NCBI RefSeq assembly: GCF_937898925.1
Contig: NZ_CALDKF010000004.1
Span: 1-27,496 of the forward strand
From: an uncultured Methanobrevibacter sp.
GTDB taxonomy: Archaea > Methanobacteriota > Methanobacteria > Methanobacteriales > Methanobacteriaceae
Length of the DNA: 27,496 nucleotides
Reading direction: 5' to 3'
In this document: positions 16,717 to 23,867 of the stretch, piece after piece
Layout of the letters: each line of letters begins with the position of its first letter
Numbering within the stretch: the first letter of the stretch is position 1
Program-made: the position numbers and the translations under genes
The notes under the pieces: generated by a model
The model's input: only the letters and a program-made list of their open reading frames with translations
The model's database searches: none
Told to the model about the DNA's origin: nothing

Positions 16717-17193
16717 TTGAAAATAAAAAAAAGATATTTCCTAAAGAAAAAGAAAGTGAAAGCCATTAAGGAAGAGCTTGGAGATTACGGATCTTTCATC
16801 AACAACAAGGACACCCTTGAAATGTTGGAAGCAGAGGATTACGACTTCATTTTAGTAAATGGGGAGCCTTACATCATTATGATTAACGGCAAGCCATACC
16901 CTACACTTAAGGCTGCATTGAATATCGAATTGGACAGCAAGGTAGTTGTAGTGGATATGGGTGCAGTAAGGTTTGTTACCAAAGGTGCAGATGTAATGAG
17001 TCCTGGAATTGTTGATGCAGACGAATCCATTGTGGAAGATGATGTGGTGATTATCGTTGAGGAAACACACAATAAGCCTTTAGCAATGGGAATCGCATTG
17101 ATAACTGGTCCTGAAATGGTTGAAAATTCAGAAGGAAAGGCTATCAAGTCACTCCATTTTGTTGGAGATGCGATTTGGAACTTGGAAGTGTAA
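16717..17193 (+). CDS. PUA-domain RNA-binding protein
   Basis: A 158-residue soluble protein. The basic N-terminus (KIKKRYFLKKKKVKAIKEEL) leads into an alpha-beta domain with DTLEMLEAEDYDFILVNG and PYPTLKAAL. The C-terminal PUA domain, about residues 75-155, is marked by VVVDMGAVRFVTKGADVMSP followed by GIVDAD, then VIIVEETHNKPLAMGIAL. This plan matches archaeal DUF1947/MCT-1-like proteins, thought to act on tRNA, rRNA or translation initiation. GTG at 16708 is open in frame, but AAGGTG at 16705-16710 looks like the ribosome binding site, 6 bases before TTG 16717. I choose TTG. It is 90 bases from arfB and may be co-transcribed. Confidence 0.85.
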   Translation: MKIKKRYFLKKKKVKAIKEELGDYGSFINNKDTLEMLEAEDYDFILVNGEPYIIMINGKPYPTLKAALNIELDSKVVVVDMGAVRFVTKGADVMSPGIVDADESIVEDDVVIIVEETHNKPLAMGIALITGPEMVENSEGKAIKSLHFVGDAIWNLEV

Positions 17194-17283
17194 AACCTAA
17201 ATAATCACTATTTGGTTTCATATTAACTATATGTGATTTTATCTTTAGCTATTTAATTTTATTTTATTTATTTAAGTGATAAT

Positions 17284-17988
17284 ATGGTTGAATTGAGAGT
17301 AAACGCTGGAAACGTTAAGAATCCTAATGTTCACAAAATAGGAATAATTGCACTTGGGTCTCATCTTGAAAATCATGGTCCTGCGCTTCCTATTGATACA
17401 GATGCAAAGATAGCATCATACATTGCTTTTAAGGCTGCTTTAGAAAGTGGAGCTAAGTTCCTGGGAGTCGTTTATCCTGCTCATGAGATAAAGGAAATCA
17501 ATCATGGAATACATGTTTCCCTAGATGACTTGACAGATGAAATTGTCAATGTATTGAAATCAGCAAAGAAATTTTTGGGAATCAGCAGTGTAGTCATTGT
17601 AAATGGGCATGGAGGCAATTTGCCTATTGTTACAAAATTATATGATATTGAAGAGCAAACAGGACTCTTGATTACACTAAACAGCAAGATTATTGAATCT
17701 GAAGGGCCTCATGGAGGCTCTGGTGAATTGTCCATGGCAAAGGTATTGGGCATCATCAATGAGGATGAAGTCAAGAACCAGACTGATTTGAGCCAATATG
17801 GTGAAGTTGGTCTATTCATGTTTAGCCAAGCAAGGAAAAATGATCCTAACATTGAAGAAGGTGCATTGGACGTTGAAGAAAACGGCGTTTATGTTGATGA
17901 AGTTTATGGAAATGAACTCCTAAAATTAGCTATTAACTCTGTATTGCTTGATGTTGAAAAGCAATTGGATTCCCATTACGGATACTGA
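17284..17988 (+). CDS. arfB: ArfB formylaminopyrimidine deformylase
   Basis: Creatininase-family metal enzyme that removes the formyl group from 2-amino-5-formylamino-6-ribosylaminopyrimidinone 5'-phosphate, the second step of archaeal riboflavin and F420 synthesis. The family blocks are GSHLENHGPALPIDTDA (Glu29, His31, Asp40 as metal ligands), NGHGGN (His109) and EGPHGGSGELSM. The start ELRVNAGNVKNPNVHKIGII is like the characterised Methanocaldococcus jannaschii ArfB, as I recall it. The length of 234 residues is typical. RibC of the same pathway is encoded at 3280. The trmO gene follows after 24 bases, probably in one transcript. Confidence 0.9.
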   Translation: MVELRVNAGNVKNPNVHKIGIIALGSHLENHGPALPIDTDAKIASYIAFKAALESGAKFLGVVYPAHEIKEINHGIHVSLDDLTDEIVNVLKSAKKFLGISSVVIVNGHGGNLPIVTKLYDIEEQTGLLITLNSKIIESEGPHGGSGELSMAKVLGIINEDEVKNQTDLSQYGEVGLFMFSQARKNDPNIEEGALDVEENGVYVDEVYGNELLKLAINSVLLDVEKQLDSHYGY

Positions 17989-18012
17989 TTTATTGATTTT
18001 GAGGATGGTTCT

Positions 18013-18405
18013 ATGGATGAAGAAATAATTTTTAAGCCGATTGGATACATTAAGTCTCCATATGAAGATGTAAGGAACATGCCTAAGTCCACTAGAGAAT
18101 CCGGGGATGTGGAAGCTGAAATGATCATCAATGAAGAGTATCTTGAAAGCATGTCCAGCATGGAAGTCGGTGAAGAGTATTTGGTTTTATTCTATTTCCA
18201 TAAGTCAGAAGGATTTAAGCAAAGGGTTCCTTTTATGGGAAATGGGCCTATTAAAGGATTGTTTTCAACTCATGCTCCAAACAGGCCAAATCCTATTGGT
18301 GTATCTACAATAAAGATAACAGAAATTGAAGGAAACGTAATAAAGTTCAAAGGGGTTGACATGTTGAATGGAACTCCTGTTCTTGACATAAAGGATATCT
18401 TATAA
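18013..18405 (+). CDS. trmO: TrmO-type tRNA t6A37 methyltransferase domain
   Basis: A 130-residue TsaA/TrmO domain protein. TrmO uses S-adenosylmethionine to N6-methylate t6A at position 37 of some tRNAs. Visible motifs are KPIGYIKSPYED, GLFSTHAPNRPNPIGVSTIK (residues 83-102, the APNRPNPIG core at 88-96), and KGVDMLNGTPVLDIKDIL. There is only the N-terminal domain; bacterial TrmO has an extra C-terminal part, and this protein ends about where archaeal single-domain forms do. ATG 18013 follows GAGGATGG. It lies 24 bases after arfB. Activity is inferred from the family. Confidence 0.87.
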   Translation: MDEEIIFKPIGYIKSPYEDVRNMPKSTRESGDVEAEMIINEEYLESMSSMEVGEEYLVLFYFHKSEGFKQRVPFMGNGPIKGLFSTHAPNRPNPIGVSTIKITEIEGNVIKFKGVDMLNGTPVLDIKDIL

Positions 18406-18566
18406 TTTTTCTTATCTTTTCTGTATTTTCTTTTTATTTTCTTATTTTTCATTCTTTTCTTATTTTAATAATAATTTATTATTCTTTTTTCTATATTGGA
18501 TAATTTTATTTATTTTCATTTGAAAATAGGGATAGATATTAGCTATTTAGCCTATTTAGGTACAAA
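18406..18566. other. T-rich gap after trmO
   Basis: T-runs interspersed with C on the + strand (from 18406 to about 18490) probably end the arfB-trmO transcript. No ORF or GC-rich structure is seen. Confidence 0.4.
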
Positions 18567-18577
18567 CCTTTATATAC
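18567..18577 (+). promoter_or_regulatory. Orphan TATA box
   Basis: CTTTATATAC within ACAAACCTTTATATACTAT is a consensus-like archaeal TATA box. It is about 375 bases before the LSm start and predicts transcription from about 18600, where no ORF exists. Confidence 0.45.
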
Positions 18578-18599
18578 TATATAAAATATATATTATAAT

Positions 18600-18800
18600 A
18601 ATATTAATTAGGTTTAGCTATATTATTATTGATTATTTTCAAATCTTATTGGAATTTAATAATTTTTAATAATTTTTAAGATAATTTTGGTTTTTTAATT
18701 TTATAGTTGATCTTATTAATTTATTAATTTTTAGAAAAATTCTAATAATAGAGATTTTGTGTCTAAAACATATTGTCTTTTATTTTTTCTAAAAAATTCC
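18600..18800 (+). ncRNA. Candidate structured noncoding transcript
   Basis: About 200 bases with no ATG at all on the + strand, downstream of the TATA box at 18567. A near-perfect inverted repeat, AATTTTTAGAAAAAT (18726-18740) and its partner at 18782-18798, closes a 41-base loop containing a nested TAGA/TCTA stem. It could be a small RNA or simply AT-rich spacer. Confidence 0.25.
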
Positions 18801-18897
18801 TTAACTACTGGTATAATACTTTAAAATAAATATTCTTAATTGATATTTGTTTTAAAAAGAGGCTTAATTATCCTATTTGGATTAGAAAAATAGTTAA

Positions 18898-18909
18898 GTT
18901 TATATATTA
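18898..18909 (+). promoter_or_regulatory. TATA box of the LSm gene
   Basis: GTTTATATATTAT-like string about 35-45 bases before ATG 18944. The predicted start is about 18930, so the leader would consist of little more than the GGTGAT at 18934-18939. Confidence 0.5.
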
Positions 18910-18943
18910 TACAAACATATTTAATATAGTATAGGTGATAATC

Positions 18944-19177
18944 ATGAGCGGACAACAAAATGTTCAAAGACCACTTGACGCATTAGGAAAAGCAGTAAAT
19001 TCTCCAGTTTTGATTAAACTCAAAGGAGAAAGAGAATTCAGAGGTATCTTAAAAAGTTTCGACTTACACATGAACTTAGTTCTTAATGATGCTGAAGAAT
19101 TAGAAAAAGGAGAAATAATGAGAAGATTAGGTACTGTTCTCATTAGAGGAGACAATATTGTATACATTTCTCCATAG
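18944..19177 (+). CDS. Archaeal LSm/Sm-like RNA-binding protein
   Basis: A 77-residue Sm protein, the subunit of a heptameric ring that binds U-rich RNA. The Sm1 motif spans about residues 20-50: PVLIKLKGEREFRGILKSFD, then LHMNLVLNDAEE. The Sm2 motif is LGTVLIRGDNIVYISP (IRGDNIVYI). ATG 18944 is preceded by GGTGAT with a 4-base spacer; the GTG inside that site, at 18935, is in frame but not a credible start. The eL37 gene follows, an arrangement conserved across archaea, but here with 222 bases between and a terminator-like hairpin at the stop. Confidence 0.96.
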   Translation: MSGQQNVQRPLDALGKAVNSPVLIKLKGEREFRGILKSFDLHMNLVLNDAEELEKGEIMRRLGTVLIRGDNIVYISP

Positions 19178-19199
19178 AAACTTAGTTTCTTATTTTTTC
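19176..19199 (+). terminator. Hairpin and T-tract at the LSm stop
   Basis: AGAAAC (19176-19181), TTA, GTTTCT (19185-19190) form a 6-pair stem overlapping the stop codon, then TATTTTTTCT follows. It looks like an intrinsic terminator, suggesting that LSm and eL37 are at least partly separate messages. Confidence 0.5.
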
Positions 19200-19399
19200 T
19201 ATAAGTTTTTCTTTGTTCTACTCAATAAAGATTATTGAATTAATTATTTATTAGTTAAATTAGTTTGTTTTATAAATTAATTTAATTAATTATCTATTTT
19301 ATGTTCTTATTTTAGATAAGACAATTCTATAGACTATTTCATATAGTCTGCTGTGAAATTTATTATTATTGTTTATGATTGATTTAGGAGGAGATAGAA

Positions 19400-19585
19400 G
19401 TGAAAGGAACTCCATCAATGGGTAAAAAGAATAAAAAGACCCATATTAGATGTAGAAGATGTGGTAAAAACTCATACCACGTACGTAAGAAAGTTTGTGC
19501 TTCTTGTGGATTCGGTAAATCCAGTAAAATAAGAAGATACAGTTGGCAAAACAAAAAACCTACCACTCGTCAAAGATTAGTATAG
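19400..19585 (+). CDS. rpl37e: Ribosomal protein eL37
   Basis: A 61-residue zinc-binding protein of the large ribosomal subunit. KGTPSMGKKNKKTHIRCRRC is followed by GKNSYHVRKKVCASCGFG; the four cysteines (two CxxC) bind one zinc ion. The basic C-terminus KIRRYSWQNKKPTTRQRLV reaches into rRNA. The start is GTG at 19400, with a very strong GGAGGAGAT at 19387-19395. The internal ATG at 19418 would delete the conserved KGTPS. A stem AGACTAT/ATAGTCT at 19331-19349 lies in the upstream gap, of unclear use. Confidence 0.97.
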   Translation: MKGTPSMGKKNKKTHIRCRRCGKNSYHVRKKVCASCGFGKSSKIRRYSWQNKKPTTRQRLV

Positions 19586-19618
19586 GTTTGCCATAGCTAT
19601 TTAACTTTATAAAATTTA

Positions 19619-19703
19619 TTTGAGATAATAAAAGCGAATTATCCAAATCAAACTTTTAAAAAAGTTTGATCAAAACTTTTTTCTTAAAGCTAATTATCTC
19701 AAA
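19619..19703. repeat. Nested inverted-repeat element after eL37
   Basis: The outer arms TTTGAGATAAT (19619-19629) and ATTATCTCAAA (19693-19703) are perfect 11-base inverted repeats 85 bases end to end. Inside, ATCAAACTTTT (19647-19657) and AAAAGTTTGAT (19660-19670) form a second perfect 11-pair stem. Near-direct copies GCGAATTATC (19634-19643) and GCTAATTATC (19689-19698) also occur. It lies 34 bases after the eL37 stop and contains no ORF. It may be a folded 3' end, or a small interspersed repeat. Confidence 0.6.
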
Positions 19704-19857
19704 ACACTTACTATTTTTTATTATTTTTATTTCATATAGTCTATTTTAGGTATTTTAAATTATTTTTTTATTATTTTATGAAAATAAGTAGATTATATTT
19801 TAATCAATGAAATAAGTGTTTTTTTTTTAAATATTGAAAAAAAGTAGTTTTTATTGT

Positions 19858-20319
19858 TTATTGAAAATCAGCAATAACCTGATCTAACTCATTTTGAAGC
19901 TTTTTCAATAATTTCACATTTTTTCCTGTTTTATCTAGAATAATGGTCATTATCTTATCAACTTCATTTTCTTGGTAGTTTGGATCTATCTCTTCACTCA
20001 CACTGTCCCATAGCTCAACAGCCCAGTTTTTCTTGCCATTGTAAACCTGGTCGATTAGTGTCAATTTGCCGTTTTTCAGTCTGAATAACCTAAAGTCCTG
20101 TTTGGGATTGGATTTCTTTCCTTCCTTATTGCAGTCAAGATATAATCCATCAGAAAACTCAGTTTTATAGTCTCCTGCCTTAACAAATTCACCAACGAGT
20201 GAAAATCCATTCAACACGCTTTTGTCTAATCCAGTAACGGTTTTAACCCATCCACCAGTAGCTCTAAAGTTTATTGAAGGATCAATATTTGTTATCTCTT
20301 CACACCAATTAAGAAGCAT
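19858..20319 (-). CDS. Uncharacterised 153-residue protein
   Basis: A soluble, charged protein with no signal peptide or membrane segment and no family that I recognise. The N-terminal part has INFRATGGWVKTVTGLDKSV and a region rich in aromatic/Gly (LVGEFVKAGDYKTEFSDGLY) that suggests beta strands; the middle holds DCNKEGKKSNPKQDFRLFRL and WAVELWDSVSEE. The C-terminus (from about 115) is probably a helical stretch, KIMTIILDKTGKNVKLLKKL. TTGGAGAAT before ATG on this strand is a good ribosome binding site, so the gene is probably real. It stands alone, transcribed away from rnc. Confidence 0.7.
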   Translation of the reverse strand: MLLNWCEEITNIDPSINFRATGGWVKTVTGLDKSVLNGFSLVGEFVKAGDYKTEFSDGLYLDCNKEGKKSNPKQDFRLFRLKNGKLTLIDQVYNGKKNWAVELWDSVSEEIDPNYQENEVDKIMTIILDKTGKNVKLLKKLQNELDQVIADFQ

Positions 20320-20520
20320 TTTTATTCTCCAAGTTAATCAGTTAAATTTAATTCATTTTCATTTATTAATAATATGTCTTTTAATTTTAGTAAAATCCAA
20401 GATAAAAATTATATTAATACAAGATTAGCTATAATTTTGCCTTGTTCCTTTAATAAGGGATTAAAAATATATTATTTTAAAAAAGCATAAAAAATAATTC
20501 TTTAATATCCTTTAAATTCT

Positions 20521-20560
20521 GATTTAAATCTTTAAGCCGAAGCTTAAACCTGATTTTCAG
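20521..20560. repeat. Diverged copy of the 16447-type repeat with hairpin
   Basis: In the 566-base gap between the 19858 gene and rnc, AAATCTTTAA...AGCTTAA...GATTTT aligns with the reverse complement of the 16492-16530 copy. TTTAAGC (20531-20537), CGAA, GCTTAAA (20542-20548) makes a 7-pair hairpin with a tetraloop. The rest of the gap is AT-rich, with the hairpin and promoters listed next. Confidence 0.45.
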
Positions 20561-20760
20561 CAATTTAATATAATTTAAAAAAAATGTGTTTTTATGCTTG
20601 TTGAATTATATTTTATAATTTTATTTATAAATGGATTATTCGAGAGCATTTGAAAACTAATATTTTTTATAATGCTTATAAAAAAAGGATATTTTATATA
20701 CTATGTTTAACAAACATTAAACTAAGTATAGTTTTTTAACATGTGTATAGTGTGATTATG

Positions 20761-20808
20761 ATAATTTAATATTAATATTGAATTTCTAATATGGTAATAT
20801 TAAATTAT
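20761..20808. repeat. Long AT hairpin upstream of rnc
   Basis: ATAATTTAATATTA (20761-20774) pairs with TAATATTAAATTAT (20795-20808). The stem continues with ATATT (20775-20779) and AATAT (20788-20792) past a GG bulge, leaving an 8-base loop. About 19 pairs in all, 77 bases before the rnc start. Just upstream of it a TATA-like TTTATATAC occurs near 20692. Confidence 0.5.
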
Positions 20809-20849
20809 TATAATAATTCATCTTAAATTCACTAAAAACTATTTTTAAA

Positions 20850-20858
20850 GCTATATAT
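20850..20858 (+). promoter_or_regulatory. TATA box of rnc
   Basis: GCTATATATG about 28-36 bases before ATG 20886 predicts a nearly leaderless message. The long AT hairpin at 20761-20808 would then lie outside it. Confidence 0.4.
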
Positions 20859-20885
20859 GGATAAATTAACACTTGAGTGAATTAA

Positions 20886-21554
20886 ATGAAATTATTGGAA
20901 AAGTTTGATATTGTACCAAATAACGAAGAGTTATATGAGGTAGCTTTTACTCATTCTTCATACAGCGCTAAATATAACTTGGATTATGATTATGAAAGAT
21001 TAGAGTTTCTTGGGGATTCCGTTTTGAATATGCTCACTTCAGAATTCCTCCAGAATATGCATCCTAAGTTCAGTGAAGGAAAATTGACTAAGCTTCGAGC
21101 TAATTATGTCTGTCAGAATGCTTTGATTGTATATTCCCATGAGAATAACTTGGATAAATGCATTAGGTTAAACTTGGAAGACAATGCACTTACTGATAAT
21201 GAGGTAATCTCAATCACTGCAGATGTCTTTGAGTCTTTTTTAGGAGCGATTTATCTTGATCAAGGCATAGAAAAGGCTAAAGAGTTTCTCGAAAAAACAG
21301 TCTTCCCCTACATTGAAGCAAAAACAGTCTTTTTCTATGATTATAAGTCTACAATCAAGGAATATGGGGATGCTAAAAGCGTCAAGGTTTGCTATGAATT
21401 GCTAGAAGAGCATGGTGCTCCTCATGATAAGACCTTTGTAATGAGAATCTTGATTGATGGGGTTGATTATGGTCATGGTGTTGGAAAAAGCAAAAAAGAG
21501 GCAGAGCAATTGGCTGCTAGTGAAGCTATTGATAAGCTACACATTGGAAAATAA
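20886..21554 (+). CDS. rnc: Ribonuclease III
   Basis: Double-strand-specific endoribonuclease, 222 residues. The RNase III signature YERLEFLGDSVL holds Glu40 and Asp44, and ADVFESFLGAIYLDQG holds Asp113 and Glu116. These four match the E. coli metal ligands Glu41, Asp45, Asp114 and Glu117 with a constant offset of one, so the active site looks complete. A double-stranded-RNA-binding domain follows (about 150-220): DYKSTIKEYGDAK ... KSKKEAEQLAASEAIDKL. RNase III is uncommon in archaea, so its presence is notable. ATG 20886 has only a weak GAGTGA upstream, consistent with a leaderless message. A convergent 87-residue gene lies downstream. Confidence 0.95.
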   Translation: MKLLEKFDIVPNNEELYEVAFTHSSYSAKYNLDYDYERLEFLGDSVLNMLTSEFLQNMHPKFSEGKLTKLRANYVCQNALIVYSHENNLDKCIRLNLEDNALTDNEVISITADVFESFLGAIYLDQGIEKAKEFLEKTVFPYIEAKTVFFYDYKSTIKEYGDAKSVKVCYELLEEHGAPHDKTFVMRILIDGVDYGHGVGKSKKEAEQLAASEAIDKLHIGK

Positions 21555-21629
21555 TAATTAAGTTGAATTGTTATTCTAAGAATAGTTGTTCTATGAAAAA
21601 TAGATTTTAAGAATAATTAAGAAAATCAA

Positions 21630-21893
21630 CTATTCCTCTTCATATATCTCAAGACAAATGTCATAAATTGTTTCTAAATCCTCTTTCAAATCGAATTTTA
21701 TGTTTTCAGGATTCTTCTCATTGAAGTGATTTATAACCTTCTCTTCATCTATTTCATGATTATCTATTAGATCCATGATAATTTTAGATACGATTTTGCT
21801 TGTTTCAACGGTTATTGCATCATTGAACAAAAGCTCATATAATTCAATCAATAAATCAGTATTGTTAAATTCAATTGGATTTTCCTTAGTCAT
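21630..21893 (-). CDS. Uncharacterised 87-residue acidic protein
   Basis: A small acidic, helix-rich protein with no recognised family. Phe/Leu-rich helices (DLLIELYELLFNDAITVETS, then IVSKIIMDLIDNHE) alternate with loops, and the tail FDLKEDLETIYDICLEIYEE is strongly acidic. No Cys pairs, signal or membrane segment. A TATA-like TATATAATC and a weak AGGA precede the start on this strand. It converges with rnc. The call as a real gene rests on its length, codon-like composition and position. Confidence 0.55.
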   Translation of the reverse strand: MTKENPIEFNNTDLLIELYELLFNDAITVETSKIVSKIIMDLIDNHEIDEEKVINHFNEKNPENIKFDLKEDLETIYDICLEIYEEE

Positions 21894-22024
21894 GAGATAA
21901 TTCCTAATTTTTATTATTAAATGATTATATATGGGTTATATTTATTAATATTTGCTATTTTCTATATAATACATTTATAAGTAAATATAAATAGTATTAG
22001 GATATATATAAATAATGCGTAATA

Positions 22025-22146
22025 CTTATATACATTAAGAAAGATTCAGTTCTTATTAACTAACTATACAAAACTGAAATAATATTAATTCAATTAATAA
22101 ATACTAGCTAGCTGTTGAATAGTATGCTGAATTATTTAAAATTCAG
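22025..22146 (+). promoter_or_regulatory. metX upstream region with four TTCAG/CTGAA elements
   Basis: A TATA box CTTATATAC at 22025-22033 predicts transcription from about 22056. ATTCAGTT (22044-22051) and AACTGAA (22072-22078) form one inverted repeat, and CTGAATT (22127-22133) with AATTCAG (22140-22146) form a second, 27 bases before the metX start. They may be operator half-sites, or, if transcription starts further upstream, alternative pairing partners in a leader. Confidence 0.4.
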
Positions 22147-22172
22147 TATTCTTAAATTTAAGGTAATTGAAA

Positions 22173-23648
22173 ATGAAACAAAATACTGTTGGTAGAGTTA
22201 TAACAAAATACTTCTCTATTGAAGAGGATTTGAAGTTAAGCTCTGGCAAGACCCTTAGCAATGTGGAACTTGCTTATGAAACTTATGGTGAATTGAATTC
22301 CGCTAAATCAAATGCTATTTTAGTCTGCCATGCACTTACTGGGGATGCACATGCTGCAGGTAAGTATACTGGCAACAAGAATGAGAAGCCAGGATGGTGG
22401 GAGATGGTTATAGGTCCTGGAAAGGCATTGGATACAGATAAATACTTTGTAATCTGTTCAAATGTGTTAGGGGGATGTAAAGGTTCAACCGGTCCAGCAT
22501 CAATCAATCCAGAAACTGGAAAGAAATATGCTCTTGATTTCCCGATAATCACCATTGAGGATATGGTTCATGCACAGAAAAAGCTTATAGAATATTTGGG
22601 CATAGACAAGTTATATGCTGTTATTGGAGGTTCTATGGGTGGAATGCAGGCATTGCAATGGACTGTTTCCTATCCTAATATGATGAAAAAGGCAAGTATA
22701 ATTGCTACAACTGCAAGGTCTTCCCCTCAACAAATTGCTTTTAATGAGGTAGGTAGGCAATCCATTATTCTAGACAATAACTGGAATAGGGGAAACTACT
22801 ATGATCAGGAATATGCTCCAAGATCTGGTCTTGCAGTAGCACGTATGATAGGACACATCACTTATCTCTCTGATGCTTCAATGTATCAGAAATTTGGAAG
22901 AGACTTGCAGGACAAGACAGAACTCAGTTATGACTTCACAGTCGATTTTGAGGTTGAAAGCTACTTGCACCACCAAGGTGAGACTTTTGTAAGGCGCTTT
23001 GATGCTAATTCCTATTTATACATTACAAAAGCAGTGGATTACTTCGATTTGGCAGTTGAAGGTAACTTAGCTGAAGGTTTAAAGGATGTTGAGGCTAAAA
23101 TACAAGTCATTGCTGTTGATTCAGACTGGCTTTACCCAGTAGACCAATCTAAAGACCTATTGGCTGCACTTCAAACCAATGATGTTGATGTAATCTATAA
23201 TGAAGTCAAGTCTGACTATGGTCACGATGCATTCTTGCTTGAAAACGGTCAAATGAACTTCCTTTTATCTAATTTCCTATCTGAACATCATGTTGGAGAT
23301 GTTATGAAAACAGAAGTTCCTACAATTTGCATTGATTCAACCGTTAAGGAAGCTGCAATTATCATGTTTGACAATGAGATCACTCATTTGCCTGTTGTCA
23401 ATGATGATAAGACTTTAGCAGGAATCGTTACTGCATGGGACTTGTCCAAATCAATTGTAGAGGACTGTAGTGAATTAAGGGAAGTAATGACTAAAGATGT
23501 CAGAACCTGTAAATCAACTGATGAGATTGAGGATATCGCAAGATTGATGAAAAAATACAATATATCCTGCTTGCCAGTTGTTGATGGAGATGACTTAAAA
23601 GGTCTTATTACAACAGATAGGATATCACATCTTATTTCAAATTACTAA
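22173..23648 (+). CDS. metX: Homoserine O-acetyltransferase MetX fused to two CBS domains
   Basis: Acetyl-CoA-dependent acetylation of homoserine, the entry to methionine synthesis by direct sulfhydrylation. It is an alpha/beta-hydrolase fold with the nucleophile elbow GGSMGG (Ser154), Asp318 in DSDWLYP and His351 in GHDAFL. The spacings 164 and 33 are close to those of known homoserine transacetylases (161 and 33 in the H. influenzae enzyme, from memory). From about 373 to the end are two CBS modules (MKTEVPTICIDSTVKEAAII ... LREVMTKDVRTCKSTDEIED), which usually bind adenosyl compounds, so regulation by AdoMet or ATP is plausible; this fusion is common in methanogens. The frame extends to TTG 22167, but ATG 22173 follows AAGGTAATT. 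491 residues. Confidence 0.95.
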   Translation: MKQNTVGRVITKYFSIEEDLKLSSGKTLSNVELAYETYGELNSAKSNAILVCHALTGDAHAAGKYTGNKNEKPGWWEMVIGPGKALDTDKYFVICSNVLGGCKGSTGPASINPETGKKYALDFPIITIEDMVHAQKKLIEYLGIDKLYAVIGGSMGGMQALQWTVSYPNMMKKASIIATTARSSPQQIAFNEVGRQSIILDNNWNRGNYYDQEYAPRSGLAVARMIGHITYLSDASMYQKFGRDLQDKTELSYDFTVDFEVESYLHHQGETFVRRFDANSYLYITKAVDYFDLAVEGNLAEGLKDVEAKIQVIAVDSDWLYPVDQSKDLLAALQTNDVDVIYNEVKSDYGHDAFLLENGQMNFLLSNFLSEHHVGDVMKTEVPTICIDSTVKEAAIIMFDNEITHLPVVNDDKTLAGIVTAWDLSKSIVEDCSELREVMTKDVRTCKSTDEIEDIARLMKKYNISCLPVVDGDDLKGLITTDRISHLISNY

Positions 23649-23650
23649 TC

Positions 23651-23680
23651 CCAGCTTTTGAGCTAAAGCTCAAAACCTGG
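23651..23680 (+). terminator. Hairpin after metX
   Basis: CCAGCTTTTGAGC (23651-23663), loop TAAA, GCTCAAAACCTGG (23668-23680): 12 of 13 pairs form, starting 3 bases after the stop. T-rich DNA follows from about 23711. A terminator or 3'-end stabiliser is likely. Confidence 0.6.
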
Positions 23681-23867
23681 ACCAAAATTCTTTCCTCAAG
23701 TGGGAGTAAATTCTTTTTTATTTTTAACTTTTTTTATTCATTTATTTTTTAATTTTAAAAATTTTTATCTATTTTTCTCATTTTATCTTAATTCAATAAA
23801 TAATAAAGTTAAGTTTTTATATTTATATTAATAAAAATATTAATAATTGATTTTAGGATTTAATATC

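Noticed and set aside
22101..22112. CTAGCTAG-type palindrome before metX as a restriction or integration site
   Set aside because: Short and common in AT-rich DNA; no integrase or tRNA is nearby.
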